From NCBI GenBank assembly GCA_947846985.1, contig CANTUZ010000025.1:16490100-16554099 (forward strand): a stretch of DNA of 64,000 nucleotides, written 5' to 3'. Below the pieces are notes generated by a model. It ran no database searches and was not told the origin of the DNA. It saw only the letters and a list, made by a program, of their open reading frames with translations. Origin of the DNA: Fratercula arctica. Lineage: Eukaryota > Chordata > Aves > Charadriiformes > Alcidae. The first letter of the stretch is position 1. Every line of letters begins with the position of its first letter. Made by a program: the position numbers and the translations under genes. This document shows positions 10,145-20,534 of this stretch, one piece after another.

Positions 10145-10426
10145 ATCAAATCGTGTGTAACACTGTCACTGTATGTCCTCGTTAGTATAATTGCTATTGG
10201 CTGTACTGCAGTAAGAATCACCCAAATTAAGGACAGATGGACTTTGATGAACAGTTGAGTAAAGCAAAGTGGTGATGGGATCAGAGCTGATGCCCAGCAA
10301 CTTCCTCAAGATCTGCATCTTCGCCCCATGGACTGTGTGCATGAGCTACGCCGGGTATACAGTCACATGTTCCGAAAACTGTAAGATCTGGGCGTGGCAA
10401 AATGGTATGGAATAAGGGGTGGATAA
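10145..10426 (+). other. ERV-B 3' noncoding region (copy 1), no env
   Basis: 282 bp between the pol stop and the middle LTR. It has no ORF and no env similarity. It ends in a purine-rich segment (ggtatggaataaggggtgg) that serves as a candidate polypurine tract immediately before the LTR. It aligns with 11059-11579 but lacks roughly 240 bp present there. Confidence 0.75.
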
Positions 10427-10761
10427 TGTCCTGGTTCCGGCAGGGACAGGGTTAAGTATTCCATGCCATGGGAGCCACGCCCACCCTGAGATTAAAAGGA
10501 GGGAGGGGGCGAGCAGTCGGGTTCGGAGCGGGCTGGCGCGTCCCGGGGCCGGACCGGCGGGGAGCGGCGGTTCCGTATTCGCGTTTGTATATTTCTCTGT
10601 CGGTGTTATTGTTGTTGTTTTCTTGTTCCCTTTGCTGTTCTGTTAAACTACCTTTGTCTCAACCCAAGAGTTTTGCCTTTTCTTTTGATCCTTCCCGTAC
10701 CGGGAAGCGCTGGGCGAGCGACACGTGGTTCTTTGTTGCCATCTGAGGCCAAACCACGACA
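10427..10761 (+). mobile_element. ERV-B middle LTR (different subtype)
   Basis: 335 bp, starting tgtcctggttccggc and ending aaaccacgaca. It differs from the outer pair: it lacks the ctccccaagacacagg block, has an extra gattaaaaggaggg segment and keeps many CpGs (cgcgtcccgg). It is preceded by a polypurine tract, so it is the 3' LTR of the copy to its left. It is followed directly by integrase sequence (gatgcacattt), not by a PBS, so it is not the 5' LTR of a tandem copy. No target duplication surrounds it. Confidence 0.9.
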
Positions 10762-11579
10762 GATGCACATTTAGCAAAGGCTACCTGGCTAGTTAATACC
10801 AGGGGATCTACCAATCGGGCTGGCCCTGCCCAATCAAAACTTCCACGTACCGTCGAAGGGGATAAGGTCCCCGTAGTGCACATGAAGAATATGTTAGGGA
10901 AGACAGTCTGGGTTAGTCCTGCCTCAGGCAAAGGCAAACCCATCCATGGGATTGCTTTTGCCCAAGGACCTGGGTGCACTTGGTGGGTAATGCGGAAGGA
11001 TGGGGAAGTCCGATGTGTACCTCATGGGGACTTGATTTTGGGTGAGAATAGCCAATGAATCAAATGGTATGATGTTAATTGCTAAGTAACCCTGTCACTG
11101 TATGTCCTCGTTACTATAATTGCTATCAGCTGTACTACAGTAAGAATCACCCAAATTAAGGACAGATGGACTTTGATGAAAAATTGAGTAAAGCACTGCG
11201 GTGATGGGATCAGAACTGACCTCAGCAGCTGGCGCCCAGCAACTTCCTCAAGATCTACATCTTCAGCCCATGGACTGTGGGCATGAGCCATGCCGGGTAC
11301 ACCCGTCACATGCTCTGAAAAGTATAGCATGCAACAGGCCAGCACCACACAGCATCTCACCTGCCCTGAGTGACTGTTCTAACAGATGGAGCCCGAAGCC
11401 ATGGATTGAATGAACTCACCAGACACTTTGGAGGGATGGCCCATAAACTAAGGGCATTATATCTTCATGAATATATATATATGTGCATATATATATATGA
11501 CAGGGGAAAGTGGTGGCAATGTATTGGAACCTGTAAGATCTGGGCATGGCAAAAATGGTATGGAATAAGGGGCGTATAA
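10762..11579 (+). mobile_element. ERV-B second copy of integrase C-terminus and 3' noncoding region
   Basis: 10762-11058 repeats 9848-10144 almost exactly (the last ~98 integrase codons, ending GENSQ and a stop). 11059-11579 repeats the 3' noncoding region in a longer form and ends in a polypurine tract (ggaataaggggcg). The copy starts right after the CA end of the middle LTR, at the point corresponding to 9848. No env is present. Confidence 0.9.
11470..11499. repeat. AT/CATA microsatellite
   Basis: Alternating purine-pyrimidine tract, (at)n interrupted by gtgc, in the 3' noncoding region of ERV-B. A short polymorphic repeat with no other visible role. Confidence 0.8.
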
Positions 11580-11937
11580 TGTCCTGGTTCTGGCGGGGAT
11601 AGGGTTAATTCTCCCCAAGACACAGGTATTCCATGTCATGTGAGCCATGTCCACCCTGAGCTGCTGGGGGAGGGGGCAGGAAGTCGCTGCTTGGAGTGGG
11701 CTGGGGTGTCCCAGGTCTGGTCGGTGAGCAGCGGGGAGCGGCGGTTCCGTAATCGTGTTTGTATATTCCTCTATCCGTGTTATTGTTGCTGTTTTTCTTG
11801 TTCCCTCTGCTGTTCTGTTAAGCTGCCTTTGTCTCAACCCAAGAGTTTTGCCTTTTTCTTTTGATTCGTCCCGTATTGGGAAGACCCGAGCGAGCGGCAC
11901 ATGGTTCTTTGTTGCCGTCTGAGGCCAAACCACGACA
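11580..11937 (+). mobile_element. ERV-B 3' LTR
   Basis: 358 bp, TG...CA, preceded by a polypurine tract and followed by the target duplication gtacc, after which ERV-A pol resumes. Best partner of the 4433-4790 LTR (about 19 mismatches by eye). These two are the termini of the original insertion. Confidence 0.93.
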
Positions 11938-13396
11938 GTACCAATACATTGATGACATCTTAATAGGTGGAGATAATGAAGACGCAGTCAGAGAAGTGTC
12001 TAGTCAGGTTTGGAACACACTGACTTCATTGGAATTAGAAATCCCTCCCGCTAAATATCAGGGACCAAGTCAAGAAGTTAAATTTTTAGGAGTTTGGTGG
12101 TCAGGAGCAGCCATGGGTATACCAGCTGATATCCTGGAAAAAAACAGAAGCTGGTAAAGCTCCAGAGAACAAAAGGGAGCTGCAACAGATACTTGGGACT
12201 TTAGGTTATTGGTGCAAACATATTCTGGGATTTTCCATAATTATTAGACCCCTGTATAATTTGATTAAGAAAAATGTTGGTTGGCAGTGGACCCCTCAGC
12301 ATGAGGAAGCCTTGAACTTGCTGATTCATGAGCTTCGCATAAATCAGACTTTAGGCCCTATACACCAGACAGATCCTATACAGATTGAGTGGTGATTCAG
12401 TGAACATGGTTCTCATTGTAATTTATATCAACAGGGACCAGAAGGCCCTGATAGAGCCTTGGAATTCTCCTCTCATTCATTTAATGATACTGAGCAGAGA
12501 TATACTGATTGGGAAAAAGGTATGTTATCACTTGTGTGGGCAGTAAAAAAGGCTGAGCGGATCCACACGAGCCAAGCTATGGTTGTCCGGGGTCCTTTCC
12601 TTCTCCTGGAATCAGTTAAGAAAGGGACTCCTCCCCCTGAGGGAATTGCCCAAAAACCCACTGTCCAGAAATGGTACTCCTACTTGAAAGGTATTGGTCA
12701 GTTAGTTAGTATTACTGAAAGGCTGGTAAAAACATCTAAATTACAAAAGGATGTTAATGCAGACCTTTCTATGCTAGTCAAACCTAACAAGCCATCACCT
12801 ATTTTAGAAGCGCCCCCTTTTACAGCTGAATCAGACCAGACAGGCATATGGTTTACAGATGCTTCTGCAGCTCACAAAGCCCGGATTTGTCAATATACAG
12901 CAGTAGCTCTAGAGATAAAACCAGGAAGAACTGAGTTTGAGAAAGGAGAAGGTAGTGCCCAAGTAGGGGAGCTACGGGCTGTATTGTTAGCTGTGAAACA
13001 TGGAGCTCAAACTATATATACCGACTCCTATGCAGTGTTCAAAGGGGCAACAGAATGGATAGGACATTGGGAAACTAATGATTGGCAAGTCAATCGGGTG
13101 CCAGTGTGGAGAACAGAGGACTGGAAGCAGCTAGTGGAAGTGGGAAACAAAAAGATACTACAAATAGGCTGGGTGAAGGCACATGATAAGGATATAACTG
13201 AGGTTGCCCACTGGCATACATTAGAAGCGGATGAGAGTATGGATGCACAGGAGTGGGTAAGGTTAAGGGAATGGCTACATGAAAGGCGTGGCCACACTGG
13301 GAAAGCTGATCTGTATAAGGAATGCCAAACCAGAGGGTGGCCAGCTACACTGGCTGACTGTGAAAGGACAATAACACACAGTGTCGCCTGTGATTA
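11938..13396 (+). pseudogene. ERV-A reverse transcriptase (catalytic half), RNase H and integrase zinc region
   Basis: Begins with the RT catalytic box (YIDDIL, near 11945) immediately after ERV-B. FLGVWW lies near 12080. A frameshift at about 12140 and a stop near 12393 (tga within gagtggtga) break the connection domain (GTLGYWCKHILGF). From 12459 the frame is open to 13396. RNase H shows WFTDASAAH near 12851, GELRAVLLAV near 12969 and IYTDSYAVF near 13014. The integrase zinc-binding part follows (HERRGHTGK near 13279, then a cysteine pair region ending SVACD). A TAA stop at 13394-13396 ends the frame. Confidence 0.88.
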
Positions 13397-13399
13397 AAA

Positions 13400-14101
13400 A
13401 TTAATCATCCAAATCAAGCCCTGCCTTTACATATTAGGGCAGGGAAAACACTCTGGCAAACTTGGCAAATTGATTCTATTGGGCCACTTAAAGCATCTAA
13501 TTGGTATAGATATATCCTAGTAAGTGTAGAGGTGGTGTCAGGATTGACCCAAGCCAGCACAACCACGACAGCTTCTGAAGAATGGATGGTTCGAGTGCTA
13601 AAGGAATGGTTTAGTACTTTACCTATGCCTTCTGCCATCCAAAGTGATAATGGTTCACACTTCACAGCAGCCATCGTCCAGGAATGGGTAAAAGGGGAAG
13701 GTATTGACTGGGTCTTCCATACCCCTTATTACCCCCAGGCAAATGGAATGGTAGAATGGATCAATGGATTAATTAAAAGATTCACAAAGGTCCATGCATC
13801 AAATTGGAACCTGAGACTATCTGAAGCAGTATATACTGTTAATAACAGATGGGATGAAAATGGAAATGCAAAGATAAAAGCGTTTTGTCCTACTGGAGAA
13901 ATGATATCCAAGAAACCACATAAAATTGGCAAGTCCCCCATACAATTGCATTCTGGCCAACCAGTAATGGTCAAATTACCTCATATTGGAGTTGTGCCCC
14001 TGACATTGACTAATCCAAGGGGACCATATGCATGGGAAGCAAAAGATAACTCTGACCGCATACATCAAATAAGTAGTAGGCGGATCATACCAGATTTCTG
14101 A
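13400..14101 (+). pseudogene. ERV-A integrase core and C-terminal domain
   Basis: Integrase catalytic core in a frame different from the preceding RNase H segment. The three acidic positions are present: WQIDSIGPL (near 13463), QSDNGSHFT (near 13639) and QANGMVEWING (near 13737). The C-terminal part includes a basic beta-barrel-like region (QPVMVKLPHIG) and ends RRIIPDF, stop. About 200 codons are open from 13532, so this part of pol is well preserved. Env begins 280 bases later. Confidence 0.88.
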
Positions 14102-14329
14102 CTCATTGTCGATCATATATACATTCAAGCAGCACTTTTCCATTTGCTTGCAGGTGTGCCCCAACAAAAGGAGGGACAAGGAGTACAATGGTGTGGAGAC
14201 CTAAGATGCGTCGACCCAAAGTATGAACTGCACTTGCATGGAATGGACAAGCTGTGCAGAACTTGAATGTGGACCAGAAGTTTTTTTTCTTTCTTCTGAT
14301 CTTTGTATGTTTGTTTTGATAAGGATAAT

Positions 14330-14354
14330 TTGTTGTTGTTGTTGTTGTTGTTGT
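14330..14354. repeat. (GTT)n trinucleotide repeat upstream of ERV-A env
   Basis: About eight units of gtt between pol and env of ERV-A, preceded by a T-rich run at 14280-14293. The T-rich tract could have served as a polypyrimidine tract for an env splice acceptor; that is inference. Confidence 0.85.
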
Positions 14355-14382
14355 AAATCTAAGTTTTAATAGGTGTTATATC

Positions 14383-16179
14383 ATGGCTGTGATTGTAAGG
14401 CCTTTTGTAATAATAGTCATTAGCTCTATAATAACCATAGGTATAAGCAGACAATCTAGGATATGGAATAGACAGCCTCGGGCTTTTGAACAACATGCTG
14501 ATGGTTCCCTGATTATAAATCACACCGAACCAGACAATGTGATCTATAAGATGATACAAGGTTTTGCTCGCATGCTTAATTTTTCTCACATGACTACCTG
14601 TCTACCTCTACCACATACCCCCACTCAGGGGATCCCCATAACAGCTCTCCCCGTGGATATGGGTAAAAATTTATATTGTCTGTGGAATCAAAATAAATCT
14701 ATTATTTGGGGTGAATTTGAATGGAGGTGGCCATTTAACAATACATTAAATCAAACTTCTGTTTGGAGCTTAAATTGTTCCTACACCCCCCTTTGTCGGG
14801 ACAATAAAACTGTGGGATGTAGAGGCAAACAAACACCATTGTTCCAATAGCCGTGTTCTAAACACCCTTGGGCAGATACATGGTATGGGGATAAGCCGTA
14901 CTGGGGAAAACGTTTAATCCTGAGGTATGTGGAATGGGTAAACACTCAGTGGTGTTTTGAGTTTCCTTCAACACCCAGTAATTCATGTACATGGTTCAGT
15001 GTAATGCAGGGGCCACCTGCTGATTGTTTATGGTCTCATGCCCATGAGGAGAGAACAAATGACAGGAGGGATTGCTATCCTTGGCGGTCTCGACAAAAGG
15101 CCTCAATACAACCCAACATAAAAAGCCCCCCATGGAATTGTACAAATATTATAAATTGTACCACCGGTGGGAATCCACAAAACAGTTGGTTGTGGTTAAT
15201 CCCTTCATTACGGCATTTGATTAGTGTTGCCTGCTTGTGTCAAAATTACACCAAGCCATATCCTCCAGCAATGGGGTGTAATACCAGCATAAGCTATAAA
15301 GATTTAGAATATTCTAAGAAATCCTCCTGTCGGATCCCTCGAACCATGGGCAATTGTGATGACTCACCTATATATGCTCCACATCAGTTAACTTGGATAT
15401 GCTCAGATGGGACTATTACAGATATGTTAAACCCTGTTCATCCGGGTCTGCAATGTACTTCGGGAGTACCATCATTATGTCCTTCTTATTACTCTGAAAA
15501 ATTTATTTCTCAAGGTCTGTGGCATCCCTGTACCAAATGAAGTACCGATTGGACTGTATCCCAGAAATCAGCAGTATGGGCTGAAGGATTCTTTGGATTA
15601 GGAATAGGTCACTTTAGAACTAGAATTATCTTGTCCAATTTAACTGCACAAGTGGAAACTTTAGCAGACCTTACTAATAACAATTTTGAATTGCTCAATA
15701 CCCAAGTGCAAACGGTCTCAAAAGTTGTGCTGCAAAACCAAATTGTGCTAGATATGATACTACTTAAAGAACAAGGAGTGTGTGGATACTTAAAGGCAAA
15801 CCATAAACAAGAATGCTGTGTTACAATTCCTAATGTGTCACTACTTCTTCGGGAAAACCTCCAGAAGATGAAGATAGCTGAAGTGACACATGAGCTGCAG
15901 GACCAAATAAAGGACACTTGGTTGGGAAATACTTTTGGTAAAATAGGATGGGTATTTACTGGATGGATAACTAACTTGTTGCAAACATTGATTGTTATCA
16001 TAATTTGCATTATTATAGTATGCATTGCTATTAGTTGTGTTAAGAGAACTATTGTAAAATCTCTCTCTCAGGTAAGGGCTCACCTGGAAACTGGGGAATA
16101 CCTGGCTCTACTTAAGCACTCAGATGAAAATTATACAGACACATTGTCCGAAGAGGAGATGTCTGTGGTGGAACTGTGA
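14383..16179 (+). pseudogene. ERV-A envelope glycoprotein (SU-TM) with two nonsense codons
   Basis: One reading frame of about 599 codons with two stops, TAG at 14848-14850 and TGA at 15538-15540, and no frameshift. It starts with a hydrophobic signal-like segment (VRPFVIIVISSIITIGI). The surface part is rich in Cys and N-glycosylation sites (for example NCS, NCT). The transmembrane part (from about 15590) has a glycine/phenylalanine-rich start (EGFFGLGIG), heptad-like helices, an LQNQ segment and a Cys motif C-X10-CC (VCGYLKANHKQECC) where gamma/alpha-type envs normally have C-X6-CC. It ends with a membrane anchor near 15964-16040 (LIVIIICIIIVCIAI) and a cytoplasmic tail of about 45 residues. 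I see no clear furin-type cleavage site. Nonfunctional as it stands. Confidence 0.85.
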
Positions 16180-16239
16180 CTCAGTGCACGGGGTGGAATG
16201 AATGGGATCACCCCGGCAAACCGGTTTCAGAACACAAAA

Positions 16240-16283
16240 GGTGAGATGCAGGGAGCTGTCATTTGACTCAGCTCCATCTCACC
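16240..16283. repeat. Inverted repeat / hairpin downstream of ERV-A env
   Basis: ggtgagatg...gagctg (16240-16258) is complementary to cagctccatctcacc (16269-16283) with a four-base bulge and a loop of about ten bases. It could fold as an RNA hairpin in the 3' untranslated part of ERV-A transcripts. Confidence 0.65.
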
Positions 16284-16599
16284 TCGGCAGATGCTTATTG
16301 TTCCCTATCTATGCAGAGATAACTTGGGAGGAGCTGTGGAAATGGCTCAGCCTGGGTTGTCTCAACACTGCATTACAATAAGAACCAACACCCAAATGGT
16401 GCCTTTAACAAACAAAATGCCCTGAGTCACATCCTACCACTATTCAGTGTGTATGAGTACCAGACATCACAAAATAAACAATATTACCTAAGGGGCCATC
16501 AAACCACCAGAGATAACCATCCCAGATAGTGCAATCCATTCAGGCACAATCCTGCCCACCCATTGAATCAGGATAGTTAAACCCTAAGTTTTGGGGAGG

Positions 16600-17010
16600 A
16601 AAATGGGGGAGTCTTCCAAAGATACAGCTGGCCTGTAGGAGATTCTTCCCCCCTTGTCCAGGACACTGCGCAAGGTAACTTCCCAGGGATTGAGCGGCCT
16701 TACCTGAGAGAGAGGGTAAGTGATTTAATAACATATGTATGATATTTGGCATACTTTAAGACCGTGATTTGTGCACTCTTTTAAGGTATTAATATCTAGC
16801 GTGCTTGTGGTTTGTGTTGTTACTTTTCAGGATCACTTGTTAGGTTGTAATAGTGTATTCTGTGAACTGGAGTTTTTTTCCTTAAATTGCAATAGTGCGT
16901 TCTTCCATTGTATCCATAAAAACTTGCAATAGTGAAGTATCGAACCTGTGAGTGAAGTCCAAATAAATTGTTAATTTGAACCTCTCAGTGAAGTCTTCTT
17001 CTCTCCGCCA
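16600..17010 (+). mobile_element. Probable ERV-A 3' LTR (boundaries uncertain)
   Basis: A purine-rich tract (ggggaggaaaatggggga, about 16593-16610) resembles a polypurine tract. The following sequence contains T-rich U3/R-like sequence, and an aataaa signal at about 16963-16968. The 3' boundary is unclear because CR1 sequence begins at about 17015. No second copy exists here for comparison, so the LTR call rests on position. Confidence 0.5.
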
Positions 17011-17014
17011 CATC

Positions 17015-17106
17015 CACCTGGAGCCGGTCCAGAGGAGGGCCATGAAGATGACCAGAGGGCTGGAGCACCTCTCCTATGAAGACAGGCTGAGAATGTTGGG
17101 GTTGCA
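17015..17106 (+). mobile_element. CR1 scrap (ORF2 C-terminal region)
   Basis: About 90 bp matching the CR1 block encoding [19 protein letters not shown] in the longer copies (here gagggccatgaagatgacca, ggagcacctctcctatgaag). It sits between the ERV-A end and the broken start of ERV-E. Confidence 0.75.
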
Positions 17107-17111
17107 AGTTT

Positions 17112-18930
17112 AACAAGATGTTAAAAACATGCTCTACACTGCAGCCAGGGAGAATGGCCCTACCTGGAGTCTCTGGCAGAAAGCACCAGGGGAGACTCAA
17201 GGTCGACCCCTAGGGTTTTGGAGTCGGGGATACAAGGGATCCGAAGCCCACTATACTCTAACAGAAAAGGAGATATTGGCAGCATATGAAGGGATTCGAG
17301 CTGCTTCGGAAGTTGTTGGTACAGAAGCACAGCCCCTCTTAGCAACTCGACTGCCCATGCTGGGCTGGATGTTCAAAGAAAGGGTCCCCACCACACATCA
17401 TGCAATTTGATGCTACATGGAGTAAGTGGATTGCACTGATCACACAAGGAGCTGTAATAGGAAATCCCAGATGCCCAGGAATTCTGGAAGTGATCATGGA
17501 CTAGCCAGAAAGCAAGGATTTTGGAATGTCACCAGAGGAGGAGGTGACGTGTGCGGAAGAGGCCCCACCATATAATAAACTGCCAGAAAATGAGAAGAAA
17601 TATGCCCTGTTCACTGATGGGTCCTGACGGATTGTGGGAAAGCATCGAAAGTGGAAGGCTGCTGTGTGGAGTCCTACACGACAAGTTGCAGAAGCCAGTG
17701 AAGGGCAAGGTGAATCGAGCCAGATTGCAGGGGTGAAAGCCATTCAGCTGGCCTCAGACATTGACGAATGAGAGAAATGGCCAGTCCTTTATCTCTATAC
17801 TGATTCATGGATGGTGGCAAATGCTCTGTAGGGGTGGTTACAGCAGTGGAAGCAGGGCAACTGGCAGCGCAGAGGCAAACCCATCTGGGCTGCTGAACTG
17901 TGGCAAGATATTGCTGCCCAGACAGAGAATCTGGTTGTGAAAGTACCCCACATAGATGCCCATATACTCAAGAATCGGGCCACAGAGGAACATCAGAAGA
18001 ACCAGCGGGTAGATCGGGCTGCTAGGATTGAAGTGGCTCAGGTGGATCTGGACTGGCAACATAAGGGTGAACTATTCATAGCTCTATGGCCATCAAGGAA
18101 GATGGCAACATATAGATGGGCTCGTGACCATGGACACTATTGCACAGGTTATCCATGAATGTGAGACATGCGCTGCAATCAAACAAGCCAAGCAGGTAAA
18201 GCCTCTTTGGTATGGAGGATGATGGCTGAAATATAAATATGGGGAGGGCTGGCAGATTGATTATATCACACTCCCACAAACCTGGCAAGAAAGTGCCATG
18301 TGCTCACAATAGTGGAAGGGGTAGGGGGATAATATCAGCAACCACTGGATGGCTGGAAACATACCCTGTGCCCCATGCCACTGCCCGGAATACTATCCTG
18401 GGCCTTGAAAAGCAAGTCCTGTGGCGACATGGTACCCCAGAGAGAATTGAGTCGGACAACGAGACTCATTTCCAAAACAACCTCATAGACACCTGGGCCA
18501 AAGAGCATGGTATTGAGTGGATATATCACATCCCCTATCATGCACCAGCCTCTGGGAAGATAGAACGGTACAATGGACTGTTAAAAACTACACTGAGAGC
18601 AATGGGTGGTGGGACCTTAGAACATTGGGATGCACATTTAGCAAAGGCTACCTGGCTGGTTAACACCAGGGGATCTACCAATATCGGGCTGGCCCTACCC
18701 AATCAAAACTTCCACGTACTGTAGAAGGGGATAAAGTCCCCGTAGTGCACATGAAGAATATGTTAGGGAAGACAGTCTGGGTTAGTCCTGCCTCAGGCAA
18801 AGGCAAACCCATCCATGGGATTGCTTTTCCCAAGGACCTGGGTGCACTTGGTGGGTAATGCAGAAGAATGGGGAAGTCCAATGTGTACCTCATGGGGATC
18901 TGATTTTGGGTGATAAAAGACAATGAATCA
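17112..18930 (+). pseudogene. ERV-E pol relic (RT end, RNase H, integrase), ERV-B relative
   Basis: Closely parallels ERV-B from about 8325 to 10144. RT/RNase H junction: GENGPTWSLWQKAP is ARENGPTWSLWQKAP here (about 17144). RNase H (FTDGS followed by a TGA where ERV-B has C) lies near 17610. Integrase lies at 18239-18925, with GTPERIESDN near 18430 and SGKIERYNG near 18551. Many stops and indels occur, including a deletion in the zinc region near 18085-18130, where part of the HETSGHQ block is missing. The 5' two-thirds of the provirus is gone. The 3' noncoding part is split by a CR1 at 18957. Confidence 0.9.
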
Positions 18931-19403
18931 AATTGATTGATGTTAATTGCCGAGGGGATCAGCTCCAGTGCAGGTAAGTCTGTGCTGGGGAAGGAAATTG
19001 CGGCAAAGAAGGGTTGGCCAGGGGCTCGTTTTCGAGGCTTTTTAAGCCAGGAAAAGGGGCCAGCCTGAGCCAGTACCCAGCACTTCTGGGGGGCGGGGGC
19101 AGCTGAGGAGCAGAGGGCGGAGCCACCACCCCCGGCGGCAGGTGTTAACGAGCAGGGGGTGGGACCATTCTCCCCCCTCATAAAAGAAGCCCTTCAGGAG
19201 CGCACTGAGCAAACAAGCTGTAAGTGGATGTTCCCTGGGTGTGACCCAAGGAACCACCCAGGTGCACCAAGACAAGAGTGTACTTCCTGGGCTGGGGAAG
19301 GGGGGCGGCCAAGCAGGGTGTGGCACACCAGTCCAATCACAGCTGTCTGCACAGCAGTTCGTGTAGGATAGAGCTGAAAGACTGCTAACCTGGCCAGGTA
19401 GCG

Positions 19404-20532
19404 ATGGTAACTACTTGCAAGATGACTGTGGCATCCATGAGCTCCACAACCACCAGGTCTGATGCCGCCTCTCAGACGGTACTCTTGTGTGAACATGCTG
19501 CCACACAGACATCAGGCTGCAGGGTATGCCCTGCTCTTACGCCAGTGTCGGATGGCAATGATGGGCATGCCTGTAGGAGATGTGCCCAGGTAGAGGATCT
19601 TCTCCAATTAGTCAGGGAGCTCAGGGAGGAGGTAAGTAGATTGAGGAGCATCAGGGAATGCGAGAGGGAGATAGATAGATTCCTGGAGTAGAATCCTGCA
19701 TCCCATGACAGAAACCCAGCAGGCAGATAGAACCCCTGCAACAGAGAGCTCCCTATCCTCTCTCACCTCAACTGAAGGCGGTAACCTGGAGGACAGGGGG
19801 CAATGGCAGGAAGTTCCTGCACGGCGCAACAGGCGCCGCACTCGAGACTGCCCAGTGACTACCCCATCTTCCCGGGTGCCATTATTTAACAGGTACAGTG
19901 CTCTACAGAGGAACCTGGATGATGACGAGCACAATATTTCTCCTATTTCTCCTACCTTGGAGCCATCAGCAAGGTCTAGTCAGACCTCCCCCTGCATCAA
20001 AACCTCTGCGGTAAGGAAGAAAAGACGGGTCCTTGTCATAGGTGACTCATTACTGAAGGGAGCGGAAGGCCCAATATGCAGGCCGGACCCAGTACGTAGG
20101 GAGGTCTGCTGCCTCCCTGGGGCCCGGGTCAAGGACGTGAAGAGGATGCTTCCTTCCCTGGTACGGCCCTCAGACTACTATCCACTTTTGCTCTTTCAGG
20201 TAGGCAGCGACGAGGTAACAAGAAGAAGTCCAAGGGCAATGAAGAAAGATTTCAAGACCCTGGGACGCCTGGTCAAGGGATCAGGAGCGCAAGTTGTGTT
20301 CTCGTCTATCCCCCCTGTTGCGGGGAATGATGAGGGGGTAAATAGGAGGAGCCAGCAGATCAATGCCTGGCTTCGAGCTTGGTGCTGCCGGCAGGACTTT
20401 GGGTTCTTTGATCATGGCCTGATCTACAAAACACCTGGCCTACTGGTAACAGGCAGGAATACCTTGACCTCCAGGGGAAAAAGGGTTCTAGGACAAGAGT
20501 TATCAGGGCTCATTGAGCGGGCTTTAAACTAG
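19404..20532 (+). pseudogene. CR1 copy 1 ORF1 (zinc/leucine-rich N-terminus and esterase-like domain)
   Basis: CR1 ORF1 product, an RNA/nucleic-acid-associated helper of retrotransposition. N-terminal part 19404-19691: a cysteine-rich segment (CRVCPALT, ACRRCAQ) followed by a coiled coil (LLQLVRELREEVSRLRS). C-terminal part 19705-20532 (275 codons): a GDSL-type esterase-like domain with the catalytic block VIGDSLLKGAEG (about 20035) and a later FDHGLIYK, in the family's usual place. The two parts are in different frames because gata is duplicated near 19670-19677 (gatagatagatt versus gatagatt in copy 2). Confidence 0.88.
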
Positions 20533-20534
20533 AT

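Larger units (their letters stand above)
4433..11937 (+). mobile_element. ERV-B: class III (ERVL-like) env-less composite provirus with three LTRs
   Basis: Provirus inserted in ERV-A, flanked by the 5-bp duplication gtacc (4428-4432 and 11938-11942). Order: 5' LTR 4433-4790, PBS 4799-4816, pre-gag ORF, gag, pro-RT-RNase H-IN, 3' noncoding, middle LTR 10427-10761, a second copy of the integrase end (10762-11058), 3' noncoding, and 3' LTR 11580-11937. There is no env. The two outer LTRs are both 358 bp and differ at about 19 positions by hand count (about 5%). The middle LTR is 335 bp and of a clearly different sequence type. ERVL affinity comes from RT and RNase H wording such as FLGIKW, GPEQRQAFEQ and LGFWSRGYRG, and from the 5-bp duplication. 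Confidence 0.92.

Noticed and set aside
12473..14188. Antisense ORFs opposite ERV-A pol
   Set aside because: Shadow frames of well-supported RNase H and integrase coding sequence.
14281..14354. T-rich and GTT tract as a CR1 or LINE tail
   Set aside because: No adjacent LINE sequence; it lies between pol and env of one ERV and is better explained as a microsatellite in the viral leader to env.
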